Positions 37,529 through 47,256 are shown, numbered from the stretch's first letter. The stretch is DNA of 64,000 bases from Verrucomicrobiales bacterium (GCA_024233305.1 JACKPV010000022.1:310001-374000); one strand, 5' to 3'. The notes: generated by a model from the sequence alone, not told the origin. Translations and numbers: made by a program.

Positions 37529-38371
37529 TTACTGCACCCGGACCGTGGCGTGGTTCTGCAACCAGGCGACGTCCGGACTGTTGGCCACCGTGTAGTTGTG
37601 TCCGTGCCAGTCCAACGTGCGCGCCGGCTCGTAAGTGCGCGGGTCAGCCCATTTGTGGACCTCGGCGTGACCGTCCGCAAACGCCACCGTGCTCGAGGGT
37701 TTGTGGTAGGCGGCCGGGACGTGGTAGAAGGCCGGACGATCCATGATGATCCCGAAGAAGGGACGGCAGATGCTCTCCGAATGGATCTCCATGAAGACGA
37801 AAAGCTCGGTGGGACTCATGCCCCCCATGTCGCTGGTCTTGAGGAAGACCTTGTAGCCCGGCGCCGGGTTGTTGCGGTAGGTGGCCCCCCGCCAGCCGAC
37901 GTGCGAATTCATGCCGTAGCTGCGAACCACCTGCTGTTTGCGACCGCCGATGGTCACGGTCGACCGGTCCGTCGGACACCGATAGATATCTGGAGAACGC
38001 AGATAGGAGGCAAAGAGGGAATATTGCGGATCGGTGAGCAGAAAGACATTGGTGTTGTCCTGGAGGTTCCCCTCGAAGCTGCCGCCGACCCACGTCACGG
38101 GATAGTTCGCATCGGCGCCGTTGTTGTTGACCGCGGCTTGATCCTCGGCATCGCCGGCGTACATCGTCCAGATCAGGCCGAGCTGCTTCAGATTGCTCAT
38201 GCAGCTGATGGCCTGGGCGCGGCTCTTGGCCTTCGACAACGCCGGCAGGAGCATGCCCGCCAGGATCGCAATGATCGCGATCACGACCAGCAGTTCGATC
38301 AGGGTGAAGGCCGTTTGAGAGACGCGCCGATTCCCTTCGGCTCGCTCCCTCGATTCAGGGATGGGTGTCAT
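37529..38371 (-). CDS. Prepilin-type N-terminal cleavage/methylation protein (DUF1559-like)
   Basis: 280 residues from the ATG at 38371; a longer frame to 38473 lacks any signal. The prepilin signal is [20 protein letters not shown], followed by [32 protein letters not shown] near residue 235 is the H-x9-DG-like region of the family. It is a second member of the pseudopilin-like group besides the protein encoded at 10208, but has no linked partner here. Confidence 0.85.
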   Translation of the reverse strand: MTPIPESRERAEGNRRVSQTAFTLIELLVVIAIIAILAGMLLPALSKAKSRAQAISCMSNLKQLGLIWTMYAGDAEDQAAVNNNGADANYPVTWVGGSFEGNLQDNTNVFLLTDPQYSLFASYLRSPDIYRCPTDRSTVTIGGRKQQVVRSYGMNSHVGWRGATYRNNPAPGYKVFLKTSDMGGMSPTELFVFMEIHSESICRPFFGIIMDRPAFYHVPAAYHKPSSTVAFADGHAEVHKWADPRTYEPARTLDWHGHNYTVANSPDVAWLQNHATVRVQ

Positions 38372-38478
38372 AGTTGATTCGCCAAGCGGAGGATGGATTC
38401 CACTTTGAGGCGAGGCTAGACAGATTTGCCGGACGGGCGCAAGTGTGCGTTTCCCGGCACAGCGAGCCGCCACCGAAG

Positions 38479-39534
38479 TCAGTTCGCCAGCGCCTCGCCA
38501 GCTCGTCGGATCACCTCGTCGATGACCGCCTCCTGAAGGTGCAAATGGGTCACCGCCCGCAATCGATGCGGCCCGACCGCCAGGACCCGGACACAGGCAT
38601 CCGCCAGCCGGCGGGCCACCGTTTCCGCCGGCATCTCCCCCGTTCCGATCATCACGATGTTCGTTTCCACTCCCGCCGGCTCAACTTGCAGCCCGGCCAG
38701 ACCGTTCAACCCCTGCGCCAGCCGACGGGCGTTCGCGTGGTCCTCCCGCAACCGCTCACGGTGGTGATCCAAGGCATACAGCGCCGCCGCCGCCAGCACC
38801 CCTGACTGACGCAGACCGCCACCGAACATCTTGCGGAAACGGTGCGCCCGCCGAATGAACTCCGCGCTGCCCGCCAGCGCCGAACCCACCGGCGCGCCGA
38901 GTCCTTTCGAGAAACAGACGCTGATCGAATCGAACGGCGCCGCGTAGTCCCGCTCGGAAACGCCCGTCGCCACCGACGCATTCCACAGGCGCGCGCCATC
39001 GAGATGCAGCCGCCAACCATGCTCGCGCCCCACCGCCGTGACGTCCCGTACGGACGCCAACGGCCAAACGCTGCCGCCGCCGCGATTGTGGGTGTTCTCG
39101 ACGCACAGCAGTTTCGTCACCGGGAAGTGCGCGTTGGCCGGCCGCACTTCAGCCCGAAGGTCCGCCGAGGTGAAGATCCCTCGCTCGCCCGTCACATACC
39201 GGCACATCACCCCGGAGAGAGCCGCCGGGGCTCCCGACTCGTAGTAGGCGATGTGCGCGGTGGATTCGAGCAGCACCTCATCGCCCGGTTCGGTGTGGGC
39301 TCGCACGGCGACTTGGTTGCTCATCGTCCCCGATGGCATGAACAGCGCCGCCTCCTTGCCCAGCAACCCGGCAATCCGCTGCTGCAGCTCCTGCACCGTC
39401 GGGTCCTCGCCAAACACGTCATCCCCGACCGCCGCCCCCGCCATTGCGGCCCGCATCTCCGGGGTGGGCTGCGTAAGCGTGTCGCTGCGCAGATCAATCG
39501 TGCGCTCGGGGTGGATGGCATCCGGTTCGCTCAT
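38479..39534 (-). CDS. ltaE: Low-specificity L-threonine aldolase
   Basis: 351 residues of the PLP fold-type I threonine aldolase: [16 protein letters not shown] at the N-terminus, [32 protein letters not shown] (cofactor Asp) and the PLP Lys in [14 protein letters not shown]. It cleaves L-threonine or allo-threonine to glycine and acetaldehyde. It lies between an amino acid permease and the hom-thrC-lysC operon. Confidence 0.93.
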   Translation of the reverse strand: MSEPDAIHPERTIDLRSDTLTQPTPEMRAAMAGAAVGDDVFGEDPTVQELQQRIAGLLGKEAALFMPSGTMSNQVAVRAHTEPGDEVLLESTAHIAYYESGAPAALSGVMCRYVTGERGIFTSADLRAEVRPANAHFPVTKLLCVENTHNRGGGSVWPLASVRDVTAVGREHGWRLHLDGARLWNASVATGVSERDYAAPFDSISVCFSKGLGAPVGSALAGSAEFIRRAHRFRKMFGGGLRQSGVLAAAALYALDHHRERLREDHANARRLAQGLNGLAGLQVEPAGVETNIVMIGTGEMPAETVARRLADACVRVLAVGPHRLRAVTHLHLQEAVIDEVIRRAGEALAN

Positions 39535-39808
39535 AGACGGTCGCAGTTAAGCCCAACCCCGCCCCCCTGACGAGACTTCACTTGGGCTGTGGTCCTCGCG
39601 AAGCCGGCTCCAGCTTGCGGAACAGGCAAGGCCGGGCGGGCCGGAACGCGAGCAACCGGGCAAACCACGCGACACGAGCCAGCCTCGATCACGCAGGAAA
39701 GGTCGTGAAACATTAAGGGAATCCACGCATCACGACGCGGGAAAGGGCCATTACGATTGCAACAAGCGGCAAATCGTCTTCCACGGAGCGGGGAGGAATC
39801 GGGGAAGG
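39535..39808. other. Intergenic region
   Basis: 274 bases between the tRNA-Ser 3' end and the threonine aldolase start; nothing recognised apart from the expected promoter of the aldolase. Confidence 0.35.
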
Positions 39809-39901
39809 TGGCGGAGAGGGGGGGATTCGAACCCCCGATAGAGCTTTTGACCCTATGACGGTTTAGCAAACCGTTGCCTTCAGCCACTCGGCCACCTCTC
39901 C
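39809..39901 (-). tRNA. tRNA-Ser(GCU)
   Basis: On the minus strand the acceptor GGAGAGG pairs with CCTCTCC, followed by discriminator G and encoded CCA. The D-arm reads GGCCGAGTGGCTGAAGGC, the anticodon loop is TTGCTAA (anticodon GCU, reading AGC/AGU), a long class II variable arm follows, and the T-arm is GGGGGTTCGAATCCCCC. All features are intact. Confidence 0.97.
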
Positions 39902-40476
39902 ATGCCCACGCTGCGACAGGGCTCTCGGGCCACTGATAACGCTTTGCCGGCGCGGGCAATTCGGGCGGCATTATGCGCCGCCCCCCCGTGGGAGCAAGCA
40001 GTTTTCCCGGCCAGGCGCCGAATCGAACCCGAAGCCTCCTCCAGGCCGGTGAGGGAGTCCTGCGGGGAGTGTTGATTTCGGCACATCGCCGGCCTGCCGA
40101 CCCGCCAGGGCGACGCTCCGGCACGCAGCCCGCGATCTCGGAGTGGCTTCCGCCACGGCTCGAATAGACTGAATAGAGATAGAGTGACAGATAGAGTGAC
40201 AGGTTCAGTATCAACATGCCGCCGGAAGGCAACGACCCCTGGATGGGGAATATGGAGACAAATGCATATGGTGACAGGTTCACCATTGATGCGGCGGATT
40301 CCCTAAAAAGGGCGATCCAGCGACATTGTGACAGCAGCGCGATGCGTGGTGACGGGGGCAGCGGCGAAGCAAGTCCTAAAACGGTGGATCCTCGGGATGC
40401 ACGGGTACAGGCTCCGTGGCTGCCCCCGGTGTGGGGCGCAGGCGAGATGGACGCCTCCTCAAGGACCGGAAGTGCC
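39902..40476. other. Gene-poor region with short repeats
   Basis: No gene recognised. GATAGAGTGACA occurs twice in tandem near 40178-40201, and GTGACAGGTTCA occurs at about 40196 and 40271. The second is part of a perfect hairpin ATGGTGA-CAGGT-TCACCAT (40268-40286). These look like remnants of a REP-like family unlike the one at 25877. Confidence 0.45.
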
Positions 40477-40676
40477 TCATCCGTAACGATCCAGTAGCGC
40501 GTAGCCGCCGGCGTGTAGTCGGCGCATGATTCAGGGGGAATACGGCCGCCTGCCGCCACGTGCGACGATCCACCAAAACCTGACCGCCAGTCGGAACTGG
40601 CGAGACCTCGTAGGCCCCTGCATTTCAGCGCCGACTACACGTCGGCGGCTACCGCGGGTTGAATCGATACGGCTCA
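40477..40676. repeat. 200-bp palindromic element, copy C (reverse orientation)
   Basis: Exactly 200 bp and inverted relative to A and B: ends TCATCCGTAACGATCCA (40477-40493) and TGAATCGATACGGCTCA (40660-40676). The internal GCCGGCGTGTAGTCGGCGC and GCGCCGACTACACGTCGGCGG arms match copy A closely. It is not next to a stop codon; the following ~100 bases up to lysC hold nothing recognised. Confidence 0.85.
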
Positions 40677-40780
40677 CGGGACCGTGGGCCTCGGTCCTGA
40701 CCGGGACAGCCGGCCCAAGGGCAGGACAAAGGAACGCGGGACAACGTCGGCCCGGTTGCCGCCCGCGCAGGGACTCGCGG

Positions 40781-41998
40781 CTATTCGAGAAAAGCGGCGT
40801 GGACGGCACGTGCGGCGGCTTCGGCCTTGGCGAGGTCGATCACGACTGACACCTTGATCTCGCTGGTCGAGATCATGTCGATGTTGATCTCCTGTCCTGC
40901 CAGGGTCTCGAAGAGGCGCGCCGCAATACCTGAATGGCTGCGCATCCCAACCCCCACGATGGAGAGCTTGCCGATGCTCTCGTTGGTGAGGAGTTCGCGG
41001 TAACCGATCTCGGGTTTCAGGCCCTGAATCACCTTTTGCGCCTTCAGCAGGTCCGCCTTGTCGACCGTGAAGGAGACGTCGGTCACCGGCTTCGCGGCCC
41101 CGTGACTGACGTTTTGCACAATCATGTCCACGTTGATCGCGGCACCCGCGAGCGCCTTGAAGATGCCCGCCGCCACGCCCGGACGGTCGGGTACTCCGAC
41201 CACCGTCAGTTTGGCTTGGTTCTTGTCGAGCGAGACGCCGCGGATGACGACGTCCTCCATACTTCTGGTTTCCTCTTTCACGATGGTTCCGGGATTGTCG
41301 TTCAGGCTCGAACGGACTTCGAAGATCACGCCGAATTTCTTGGCGAATTCGACCGACCGGAGTTGCATGACCTTGGCGCCAGCGCCGGCGAGTTCGAGCA
41401 TCTCGTCGTAGGCGATCTCATCCAGCTTGACCGCGTTCGGGATGACCCGCGGATCGGCGGTGTAGACGCCGTCCACGTCGGTGTAGATCTGGCACAGGTC
41501 GGCCTTGAGCGCGGCGGTGAGGGCGATGGCCGTGAGGTCGGATCCGCCCCGCCCGAGGGTCGTGATGTGGCCCTCGCTGGTCTGCCCCTGGAAACCGGCC
41601 ACGATCACGACGTGCCCGCCGTCCAGCATGGCATGCACCTGTTTGGGCGTGATGTTCAGGATCTTGGCCTTGGTATGCACGCCGTCCGTAACGATACCCG
41701 CCTGGGCGCCGGTGAGGGAAATCGCCGGCACCCCGAGCGAATGGAGCGCCATCGCCGCCAGGGCGATCGTGGTCTGTTCGCCCGTCGCCAGCAACATGTC
41801 CATTTCCCGTTCGGTCGGGATGGGCATCAGATCGCGCGCCATCTTGATCAACCCATCCGTCACCCCGCTCATCGCGGACACCACCACGACGATGCGGTCG
41901 CCGTTTTCGCGGTGCCGCGCCACACGTGCGGCGACGTTCTTGATGCGTTCGGTGTTGGCCACCGAGGTGCCTCCGTATTTCTGAACGATCAGTGCCAT
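40781..41998 (-). CDS. lysC: Aspartate kinase
   Basis: 405 residues from the ATG at 41998; upstream in-frame sequence overlaps thrC and is shadow. KYGGTSV starts the kinase fold, with SAMSGVTD, GRGGSDLTA and IYTDVDGVYTADP. Two ACT domains (about 270-405) fit allosteric control by Lys and/or Thr. It makes aspartyl phosphate, the first step to Thr, Met and Lys. It is the last gene of hom-thrC-lysC, 91 bases after thrC. Confidence 0.94.
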   Translation of the reverse strand: MALIVQKYGGTSVANTERIKNVAARVARHRENGDRIVVVVSAMSGVTDGLIKMARDLMPIPTEREMDMLLATGEQTTIALAAMALHSLGVPAISLTGAQAGIVTDGVHTKAKILNITPKQVHAMLDGGHVVIVAGFQGQTSEGHITTLGRGGSDLTAIALTAALKADLCQIYTDVDGVYTADPRVIPNAVKLDEIAYDEMLELAGAGAKVMQLRSVEFAKKFGVIFEVRSSLNDNPGTIVKEETRSMEDVVIRGVSLDKNQAKLTVVGVPDRPGVAAGIFKALAGAAINVDMIVQNVSHGAAKPVTDVSFTVDKADLLKAQKVIQGLKPEIGYRELLTNESIGKLSIVGVGMRSHSGIAARLFETLAGQEINIDMISTSEIKVSVVIDLAKAEAAARAVHAAFLE

Positions 41999-42021
41999 GA
42001 ATGCGTCTTTCGCGCCTGGTG

Positions 42022-42047
42022 GCAGCCGGCGCGGTCCGGTCGGCTGC
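42022..42047 (-). other. Hairpin between thrC and lysC
   Basis: A seven-base perfect inverted repeat GCAGCCG...CGGCTGC with a 12-base loop lies in the 91-base gap. There is no T run after it, so it is more likely a processing or attenuation site than a simple terminator. Confidence 0.4.
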
Positions 42048-42089
42048 GGTTCGTTAAGATTCCTTACCTTTACTCCAGCGGCCCCAAGG

Positions 42090-43475
42090 TCAGTCAAACT
42101 GATTCTGCGAATGCCGGGGGGCCGAGCCCTCCACGTGATGGCGCAGGAACGCGCGGAAGCCCGCATAATCGCGCCCGAGTTCCGCGTAGTGCTCCGGCCG
42201 TCCCTCGAGGCGCGCCAGCGCGGGCGGAACCTCGGGAGGAAAGCCCAGCACCGCCTCGATGGCCTCGGGGAACTTCGCCGGGTGCGCCGTCTCGACCACC
42301 GCCACCGGCACGCGATCCAAGGTCTCGACCGTCGCGAAATCCAGCAACCCCCGCCAGCCGACGGCGCCGTGCGGTTCCAGCAACAGCCGATGCGCCTGCC
42401 AGGCCTCGCGAATGGTCTCCCGCGTTCGCTCGTCGCTGACCGCCGTGGAGAACAGATCGCGGCGCAGGGCTTCCATGTCCGGCGGGCGATGGACGGTTCC
42501 GCGTTCATCGAGGTGCCCCCCGTAAAGCGCCACCAACCGTGCCAGGTTGCTGGGATGCCCGACGTTCATGGCGTTGGACAGGCAGGCTCGCGACGGTTCG
42601 ATCTTGCGGTAATCGCCTGAGGCAAGGAAATCCGGGAACTCGTCGTTGCCGTTCACCGGCGCCACCAGGCGGCGCAGGGGCAACCCCATGCGCCCGGCGA
42701 TCACGGCCCCCATCAGGTTGCCAAAATTCCCCGAGGGCACGACGAACACCATCGGCTCACCGGGCTGCGCCATCCGGGAGGCGGCGTAGAAATAGTAGAC
42801 ACTCTGCGGCAGCAGGCGTCCGATGTTGATCGAGTTCGCCGAGGATAGAGCGAGGTGGGTCAGCTCGGGATCCGCAAACGCCGTCTTCACGAGCGCCTGG
42901 CAATCGTCGAATTTCCCGTCAACCGCCACCGTGCAGATGTTGTCCTGCAAGGTGGTCATCTGCTTCCGCTGGCGATCACTGACTTCCGCCACCGGAAAGA
43001 GCACGATGACCCGGATGCCGGGAACTCCGTGGAAGGCGCTCGCCACCGCCGAACCGGTGTCCCCGCTGGTAGCCGTGAGGATCGTCAAGCCCCGCCCGTC
43101 CTCGGCGACCAACTTTCCGATCAGCCGCGCCATCATCCGCGCCGCGAAGTCCTTGAAGGAGGCGGTCGGCCCCTGGTCCAGCCGCAGCACGTGCACGCGG
43201 TCGTACACGGGTTCGAGCGGCACCTCGTAATCGTAGGCCTCCGCGCAGATGACGCGCAGTTCGTCCGGGGCGATCATCCCGTCGGTAAACCGGGACAGGA
43301 CGCGGAAGGCGATCTCGGGATAGGCGAGTTCGGCGAATCCCTCAAGCTCCGGGGCGTCGATCCGCGGGAAACTCTCCGGCAGGTAGAGCCCGCGGTCGGG
43401 CGCCTGCCCTCGCAACAACGCCTCCCGCAGCCCCACCGCCGGGGCCTTCCCGTTCGTGCTTAAGAACCGCAGCAT
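42090..43475 (-). CDS. thrC: Threonine synthase
   Basis: 461 residues from the ATG at 43475. The first ~80 residues (MLRFLSTNGKAPAVGLREAL, GLYLPESFP) are the N-terminal threonine synthase domain. The PLP Lys is in GPTASFKDFAARMM, with TSGDTGSAVA and PSGNFGNLMG around the cofactor. It converts O-phosphohomoserine to L-threonine. It begins 23 bases after hom. No homoserine kinase gene is in view, so that step must be encoded elsewhere. Confidence 0.95.
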   Translation of the reverse strand: MLRFLSTNGKAPAVGLREALLRGQAPDRGLYLPESFPRIDAPELEGFAELAYPEIAFRVLSRFTDGMIAPDELRVICAEAYDYEVPLEPVYDRVHVLRLDQGPTASFKDFAARMMARLIGKLVAEDGRGLTILTATSGDTGSAVASAFHGVPGIRVIVLFPVAEVSDRQRKQMTTLQDNICTVAVDGKFDDCQALVKTAFADPELTHLALSSANSINIGRLLPQSVYYFYAASRMAQPGEPMVFVVPSGNFGNLMGAVIAGRMGLPLRRLVAPVNGNDEFPDFLASGDYRKIEPSRACLSNAMNVGHPSNLARLVALYGGHLDERGTVHRPPDMEALRRDLFSTAVSDERTRETIREAWQAHRLLLEPHGAVGWRGLLDFATVETLDRVPVAVVETAHPAKFPEAIEAVLGFPPEVPPALARLEGRPEHYAELGRDYAGFRAFLRHHVEGSAPRHSQNQFD

Positions 43476-43498
43476 GGGCGTGCCCCCCCGGAGTGGAT

Positions 43499-44827
43499 TC
43501 AGTCCAGATCCTCGACGCGAATCATGACCGGCGGCGCCTTCACAACCGGCAACCGGCGGATCTGCCCCAACGCTTTCGCCATCGCGGCGTTCGTGGCGTC
43601 GTGAATCATCATGATCAGCGGGATGGCCTCCCCTCCGTGGCCCTCGGGTTGCATGACCGACGAAATGCCGATCTTCGACGCCGCGAGAATCGCCGCGACG
43701 CGCGCCAGCACGCCCGGTTTGTCGCTGACACTCAGGCGCAGGTAATAGCGCGAAATGCAATCCGCGAGCGGCGCCACGGCCCCTTCGTCGTCGTGGGGCA
43801 CGAAGGCCGGCACCCGGTCCGGCGCCTGGTGCTTTAAGTCGAGCGCGGCGTCGGCGAGGTCGCCCAAGACCGCGCTGGCCGTCGGATCCTGCCCGGCGCC
43901 GCGGCCGTAAAACAGGGTGTCGCCCACCACGTCGCCCTGCACGAAGACCGCGTTGAAGGAATCACTGACGCTGGCGAGGACGTGGCGGTTCGGAACGAGG
44001 GCCGGGTAAACCGCGACCTGCACCGCGCCTCCGTTCCCGCCCTTGCGGCGCCCTCGGGCAGGCAGCTTCTTCACCACGCCGAGCAGCTTGATGGTGTAGC
44101 CGAGCTGGCCGGCGAACCCCATGTCGAGCTGCGAGATGTTCCGAATCCCTTCGACGTGGATCTTCTCGGGTTCGACCCAGAAGCCGTGCGCCAGCGAGGC
44201 GAGGATGCCGGTTTTGTGCATCGAATCGAACCCGTCCACGTCGAGGGACGGCTCGGCCTCGGCATAGCCCAACCGCTGGGCGTCGGCGAGCACGCCATCG
44301 AAGGCCGCGCCCTCGGCCTGCATGCGGCTGAGGATGTAGTTGCAGGTGCCGTTCACGATCCCGTAGAGGCTCAGGATGCGATTCCCGATGAACCCCTCGC
44401 GCAGGGCCTTGATGATGGGAATGCCGCCGGCCACGCTGGCTTCGTAGTAGATGTTCGCGCCATGCTCGCGGGCGGTCCGGAACAACTCCTGTCCGTGCGC
44501 GGAAAGCAGCGCCTTGTTGGCGGTCACCACGGGTTTGCCCCGCCGCAGCGCCGCCAGCACCATCTGTCGCGCGACACCCGTTCCGCCCGCCAACTCGATC
44601 ACGATATCGACTTCGGGATCGTCCACCACCGCGCGCCAGTCGGTCGTCATCAAGCGCTCCGGAATCTCGACCTTGCGCGGTTCGTCGAAGGCCTTGACCG
44701 CAATGCGCTTCAATTTGAACCGGAGGCCGGTACGCGACGCCAGCAAGGCGCCGTTGGACTGGAGCGCCTGATAGACGCCGCCGCCCACGGTTCCACCGCC
44801 GATCATTCCCAGGGTGACCTGCTGCAT
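43499..44827 (-). CDS. hom: Homoserine dehydrogenase
   Basis: 442 residues with an N-terminal Rossmann motif (LGMIGGGTVGGGVYQAL), the catalytic region VTANKALLSAHGQEL and YYEASVAGGIPIIKALREGF, and a C-terminal ACT domain (RLSVSDKPGVLARVAAIL). It reduces aspartate semialdehyde to homoserine with NAD(P)H. It is the first gene of the threonine operon hom-thrC-lysC; the ACT domain suggests threonine feedback. Confidence 0.95.
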   Translation of the reverse strand: MQQVTLGMIGGGTVGGGVYQALQSNGALLASRTGLRFKLKRIAVKAFDEPRKVEIPERLMTTDWRAVVDDPEVDIVIELAGGTGVARQMVLAALRRGKPVVTANKALLSAHGQELFRTAREHGANIYYEASVAGGIPIIKALREGFIGNRILSLYGIVNGTCNYILSRMQAEGAAFDGVLADAQRLGYAEAEPSLDVDGFDSMHKTGILASLAHGFWVEPEKIHVEGIRNISQLDMGFAGQLGYTIKLLGVVKKLPARGRRKGGNGGAVQVAVYPALVPNRHVLASVSDSFNAVFVQGDVVGDTLFYGRGAGQDPTASAVLGDLADAALDLKHQAPDRVPAFVPHDDEGAVAPLADCISRYYLRLSVSDKPGVLARVAAILAASKIGISSVMQPEGHGGEAIPLIMMIHDATNAAMAKALGQIRRLPVVKAPPVMIRVEDLD

Positions 44828-44929
44828 AAAGGGATGAGCTTGGCCAACCCCACGAAAGGGAACAATAAGAAATTCTCGCCGGCAGGAACGCTGCGAAACC
44901 CCACGAACCCGTCGCGCAGTCCCCCGCGA

Positions 44930-46033
44930 TCACCGCCCGCCAAGGCCGGTCAACGGCCCATCATCCGGCCCGAGCCGCACCCGCAGCACATGAACCACCG
45001 TCCGCGCGCCGCCCGTTACGTTCCAACCCGACGGAGCATACAGATACGCCGGCCGCCCGGCCCGCATCAGGATCTTCGGCCGCTCGAACTTCGGATCGCC
45101 GCCATAGACCCGTGTGACGCGCTCCGGACGATAATTCGCATACAGGCCCGGAATGCGATCGAAGCCCGTCTGCGTCCAGGCCGGATCGAAGGTCCGCCCG
45201 TCCGCCGACACCCACAGGATGCCGCCGCCCCGCACCCCCGTCACGGACCCGTGGTTGTCCGTCGATAGCAGGCACACCTTGTCGTCCCAGGCGAAGGCGC
45301 TCCCGTCCTCGATCATCACGCCCTTCCGGGTGAGCGGTTCCCCTGCGAGCCGGTAGGGACCCTCGAGCCGGTCCGCTGTGGCCAGGCCATAGACTGTGCC
45401 GGGAACGCCCTGACACCTCGCCTTGAAGTACAGGTGAAACCGTCCGTCCACTTCGAGCAGGGTCGGGTTCACCACCTGGCTGCCGTGCGACCAATGCGCC
45501 GGATCGGGCGACGAGGAGAGGATCAGTCCGTCGCCGTTGACCTTCTCCCAAGGGCCCGCCGGGGAGCGGGCCACCGCCATGCCGATCCGTTGATTCGCCG
45601 GATGCGGGGGTTGACGGTAGTCGTCGTTGGCGATGTAGAGCAGCACATAGCGGTCGCCAAAACGGCGGATCTCGGGATTGTGCGGGGCGTAGCGGTCCCA
45701 GGTCTCCCGTCCGGTCCCGCGCAGGGCGACCTCGCGGAAGTGAAAGGGGCCTTCCGGGGCCGGGGCTTCGTAGTGGGCAATCTCACTCGAACGCCGCCAG
45801 GCGGGATCGACATTCGGCTCGGGCCAACGGGCCACGAGGAGGTGCACCCGCCCGGCTTCGTCCTCGATTGGTGAGGCGCCCCAAAGCGTGAAGTCCGGTT
45901 CCTCGACCGCAACGCCCACCCACTCGAGCCCCTGTGCCAGCGAAGAAACCGGGACCTTCGTTTCGGCAACCACCAAGCCCGTCCCGAACCCGCCGAGAAC
46001 GAGGGCCCCCAATGAAACCGATAGTTTGCGCAT
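44930..46033 (-). CDS. Secreted five-bladed-propeller glycosidase-like protein (GH43/117-like)
   Basis: 367 residues from the ATG at 46033 followed by a signal peptide (VSLGALVLGGFGTGLVVA). The body has propeller motifs: FTLWGASPIEDEAGRVHLLVAR, APHNPEIRRFGDRYVLLYIA, VVNPTLLEVDGRFHLYFKAR and a MIEDGSAFAW segment. This fits a glycoside hydrolase of the GH43/GH117 type with acidic residues in early and middle blades, though I cannot assign the catalytic residues with certainty. It lies downstream of a cluster of sugar-related genes. Confidence 0.65.
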   Translation of the reverse strand: MRKLSVSLGALVLGGFGTGLVVAETKVPVSSLAQGLEWVGVAVEEPDFTLWGASPIEDEAGRVHLLVARWPEPNVDPAWRRSSEIAHYEAPAPEGPFHFREVALRGTGRETWDRYAPHNPEIRRFGDRYVLLYIANDDYRQPPHPANQRIGMAVARSPAGPWEKVNGDGLILSSSPDPAHWSHGSQVVNPTLLEVDGRFHLYFKARCQGVPGTVYGLATADRLEGPYRLAGEPLTRKGVMIEDGSAFAWDDKVCLLSTDNHGSVTGVRGGGILWVSADGRTFDPAWTQTGFDRIPGLYANYRPERVTRVYGGDPKFERPKILMRAGRPAYLYAPSGWNVTGGARTVVHVLRVRLGPDDGPLTGLGGR

Positions 46034-46106
46034 CACCGCCAACCCTCCCCGAAGAAGCCGATTGTGCAAGCCTGCGGAACCGTCCCGTCATCACGCTCCG
46101 CCCATT

Positions 46107-46781
46107 TCAAACCGATGCCGTGCGCTTCCGCCAGAGTTCCGAATAGACGACCCCGGCGGCAAAGAGCCGCCGGTCCCGCAGCTCCATCCCCGCGTCTTCG
46201 AGCATCGGAGTGGGATCTGCCAGGGACTGTGCGCCAAGGCCTGTCGCCCGGCGAAAGCCGGCGTACAGCAAGGCGACCAGCGCGCGGGCCGGCCTGTGCA
46301 TGACCCCCGACGGAATCCGGAAATCGGAAACGACCCACAGCCCGCCGGGCCGCAGCCCACGAGCGAACGCGGCGATCAGGCCGGGCAGTTCCCCGGATGG
46401 AAAGCAATCGAGCAGGAAATGCGTGGCGAGACCGCCGAACGCCTCGCACGCCGGTTCCCACAGCCGCACGTCGGCCTGCACGTAGTCCACCCGGGCGCGG
46501 CTCCGGAACGTCGGCGCCACCCGTCGCCGCGCCCGTTCAAGCATTGCCCGGCTGGCATCCACCACGGTGATCTCCGCCGCCGAATCAGACCGCGCCAACC
46601 GTTCCAGAAACCGCCCGGTGCCCTCACCGATCAACCCGATCGGCGAGACGGGCGTCAGTTCGGCCAGGAATGCGTTCCGGGCCCGGCGGAGGCAACCCGC
46701 GGCACACACGGCTTCGATCCAGTCATAGTGCACCGCCAACCGGTCAAAGTCAGCCGGGGGAGATGGCCTTCGAAACGTCAT
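46107..46781 (-). CDS. Class I SAM-dependent methyltransferase
   Basis: 224 residues from the ATG at 46781. A SAM-binding motif I (GLIGEGTGRFLERL) near residue 50, a following acidic strand end (EITVVDASRAML) and an Asp after YVQADVR are typical. The later PGGLWVVSDFRIPSG strand also fits. The substrate is unknown. The start lies inside the end of the upstream small membrane gene (32-base overlap). Confidence 0.82.
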   Translation of the reverse strand: MTFRRPSPPADFDRLAVHYDWIEAVCAAGCLRRARNAFLAELTPVSPIGLIGEGTGRFLERLARSDSAAEITVVDASRAMLERARRRVAPTFRSRARVDYVQADVRLWEPACEAFGGLATHFLLDCFPSGELPGLIAAFARGLRPGGLWVVSDFRIPSGVMHRPARALVALLYAGFRRATGLGAQSLADPTPMLEDAGMELRDRRLFAAGVVYSELWRKRTASV

Positions 46782-47145
46782 GCGCCAGGGGGGATCGCCA
46801 GACCAAACCCGCGAACAGGGCGCCCGCGGCGTAGGCGAGGACATCCCAGGGATCCGCAACGGCCGTTGAGACCAGCAGCGGGCCGATCCCCTCGCAGACG
46901 ACCGCCCACACCCCGAGGTGCAGACCAATCTCGCTCCACGACGGGGATTGGTCGTGCCGTCGCCACCCGAAAACCCGATGCAGGCGAAGCAGCACCGGCA
47001 GGGCGGCCGGGATCAGCAGGAAATCGCTCAGCCAGCTCTGGAAGAAAGCCGGCGCGCCGGCCGGTTTCCACCACCAGCGGTTCAGCCCGTAGACTCCCAC
47101 CGCGGCGAGGAAGAGCGGATCGCGCAAATAGGCAAAGCGCTTCAA
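46750..47145 (-). CDS. Hypothetical membrane protein, start overlapping a mini-gene stop
   Basis: 131 residues from a TTG at 47145 that shares bases with the stop of the 22-residue gene (TTGA). A longer open frame to 47220 would run over the mini-gene and is less likely. About four hydrophobic segments (DPLFLAAVGVYGLN, WLSDFLLIPAALPVLL, GLHLGVWAVVCEGIGPLL, VLAYAAGALFAGLVW). I do not recognise the family. Confidence 0.6.
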   Translation of the reverse strand: MKRFAYLRDPLFLAAVGVYGLNRWWWKPAGAPAFFQSWLSDFLLIPAALPVLLRLHRVFGWRRHDQSPSWSEIGLHLGVWAVVCEGIGPLLVSTAVADPWDVLAYAAGALFAGLVWRSPLAHDVSKAISPG

Positions 47146-47210
47146 AGCAGGCCGATCAGCATGATCAGCGCCGCGAGCACGGCCAGCAGGATTTTGAAAA
47201 ACGTCAGCAT
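47142..47210 (-). CDS. 22-residue single-helix membrane peptide
   Basis: The sequence MLTFFKILLAVLAALIMLIG followed by LL fills one membrane helix. The stop TGA overlaps a TTG start of the next gene, suggesting translational coupling, and the small size puts it below usual gene-finding limits. The Shine-Dalgarno region is weak. The function is unknown; similar mini-proteins often assist a partner encoded next to them. Confidence 0.5.
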   Translation of the reverse strand: MLTFFKILLAVLAALIMLIGLL

Positions 47211-47256
47211 GGTCCGCCATCGGACGGGGACAACGGAGGCCGCCAGGGACGGTGGA

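Noticed and set aside
44828..44929. Threonine leader peptide/attenuator before hom
   Set aside because: No short frame with Thr/Ile codon runs and no terminator hairpin is visible in this stretch.
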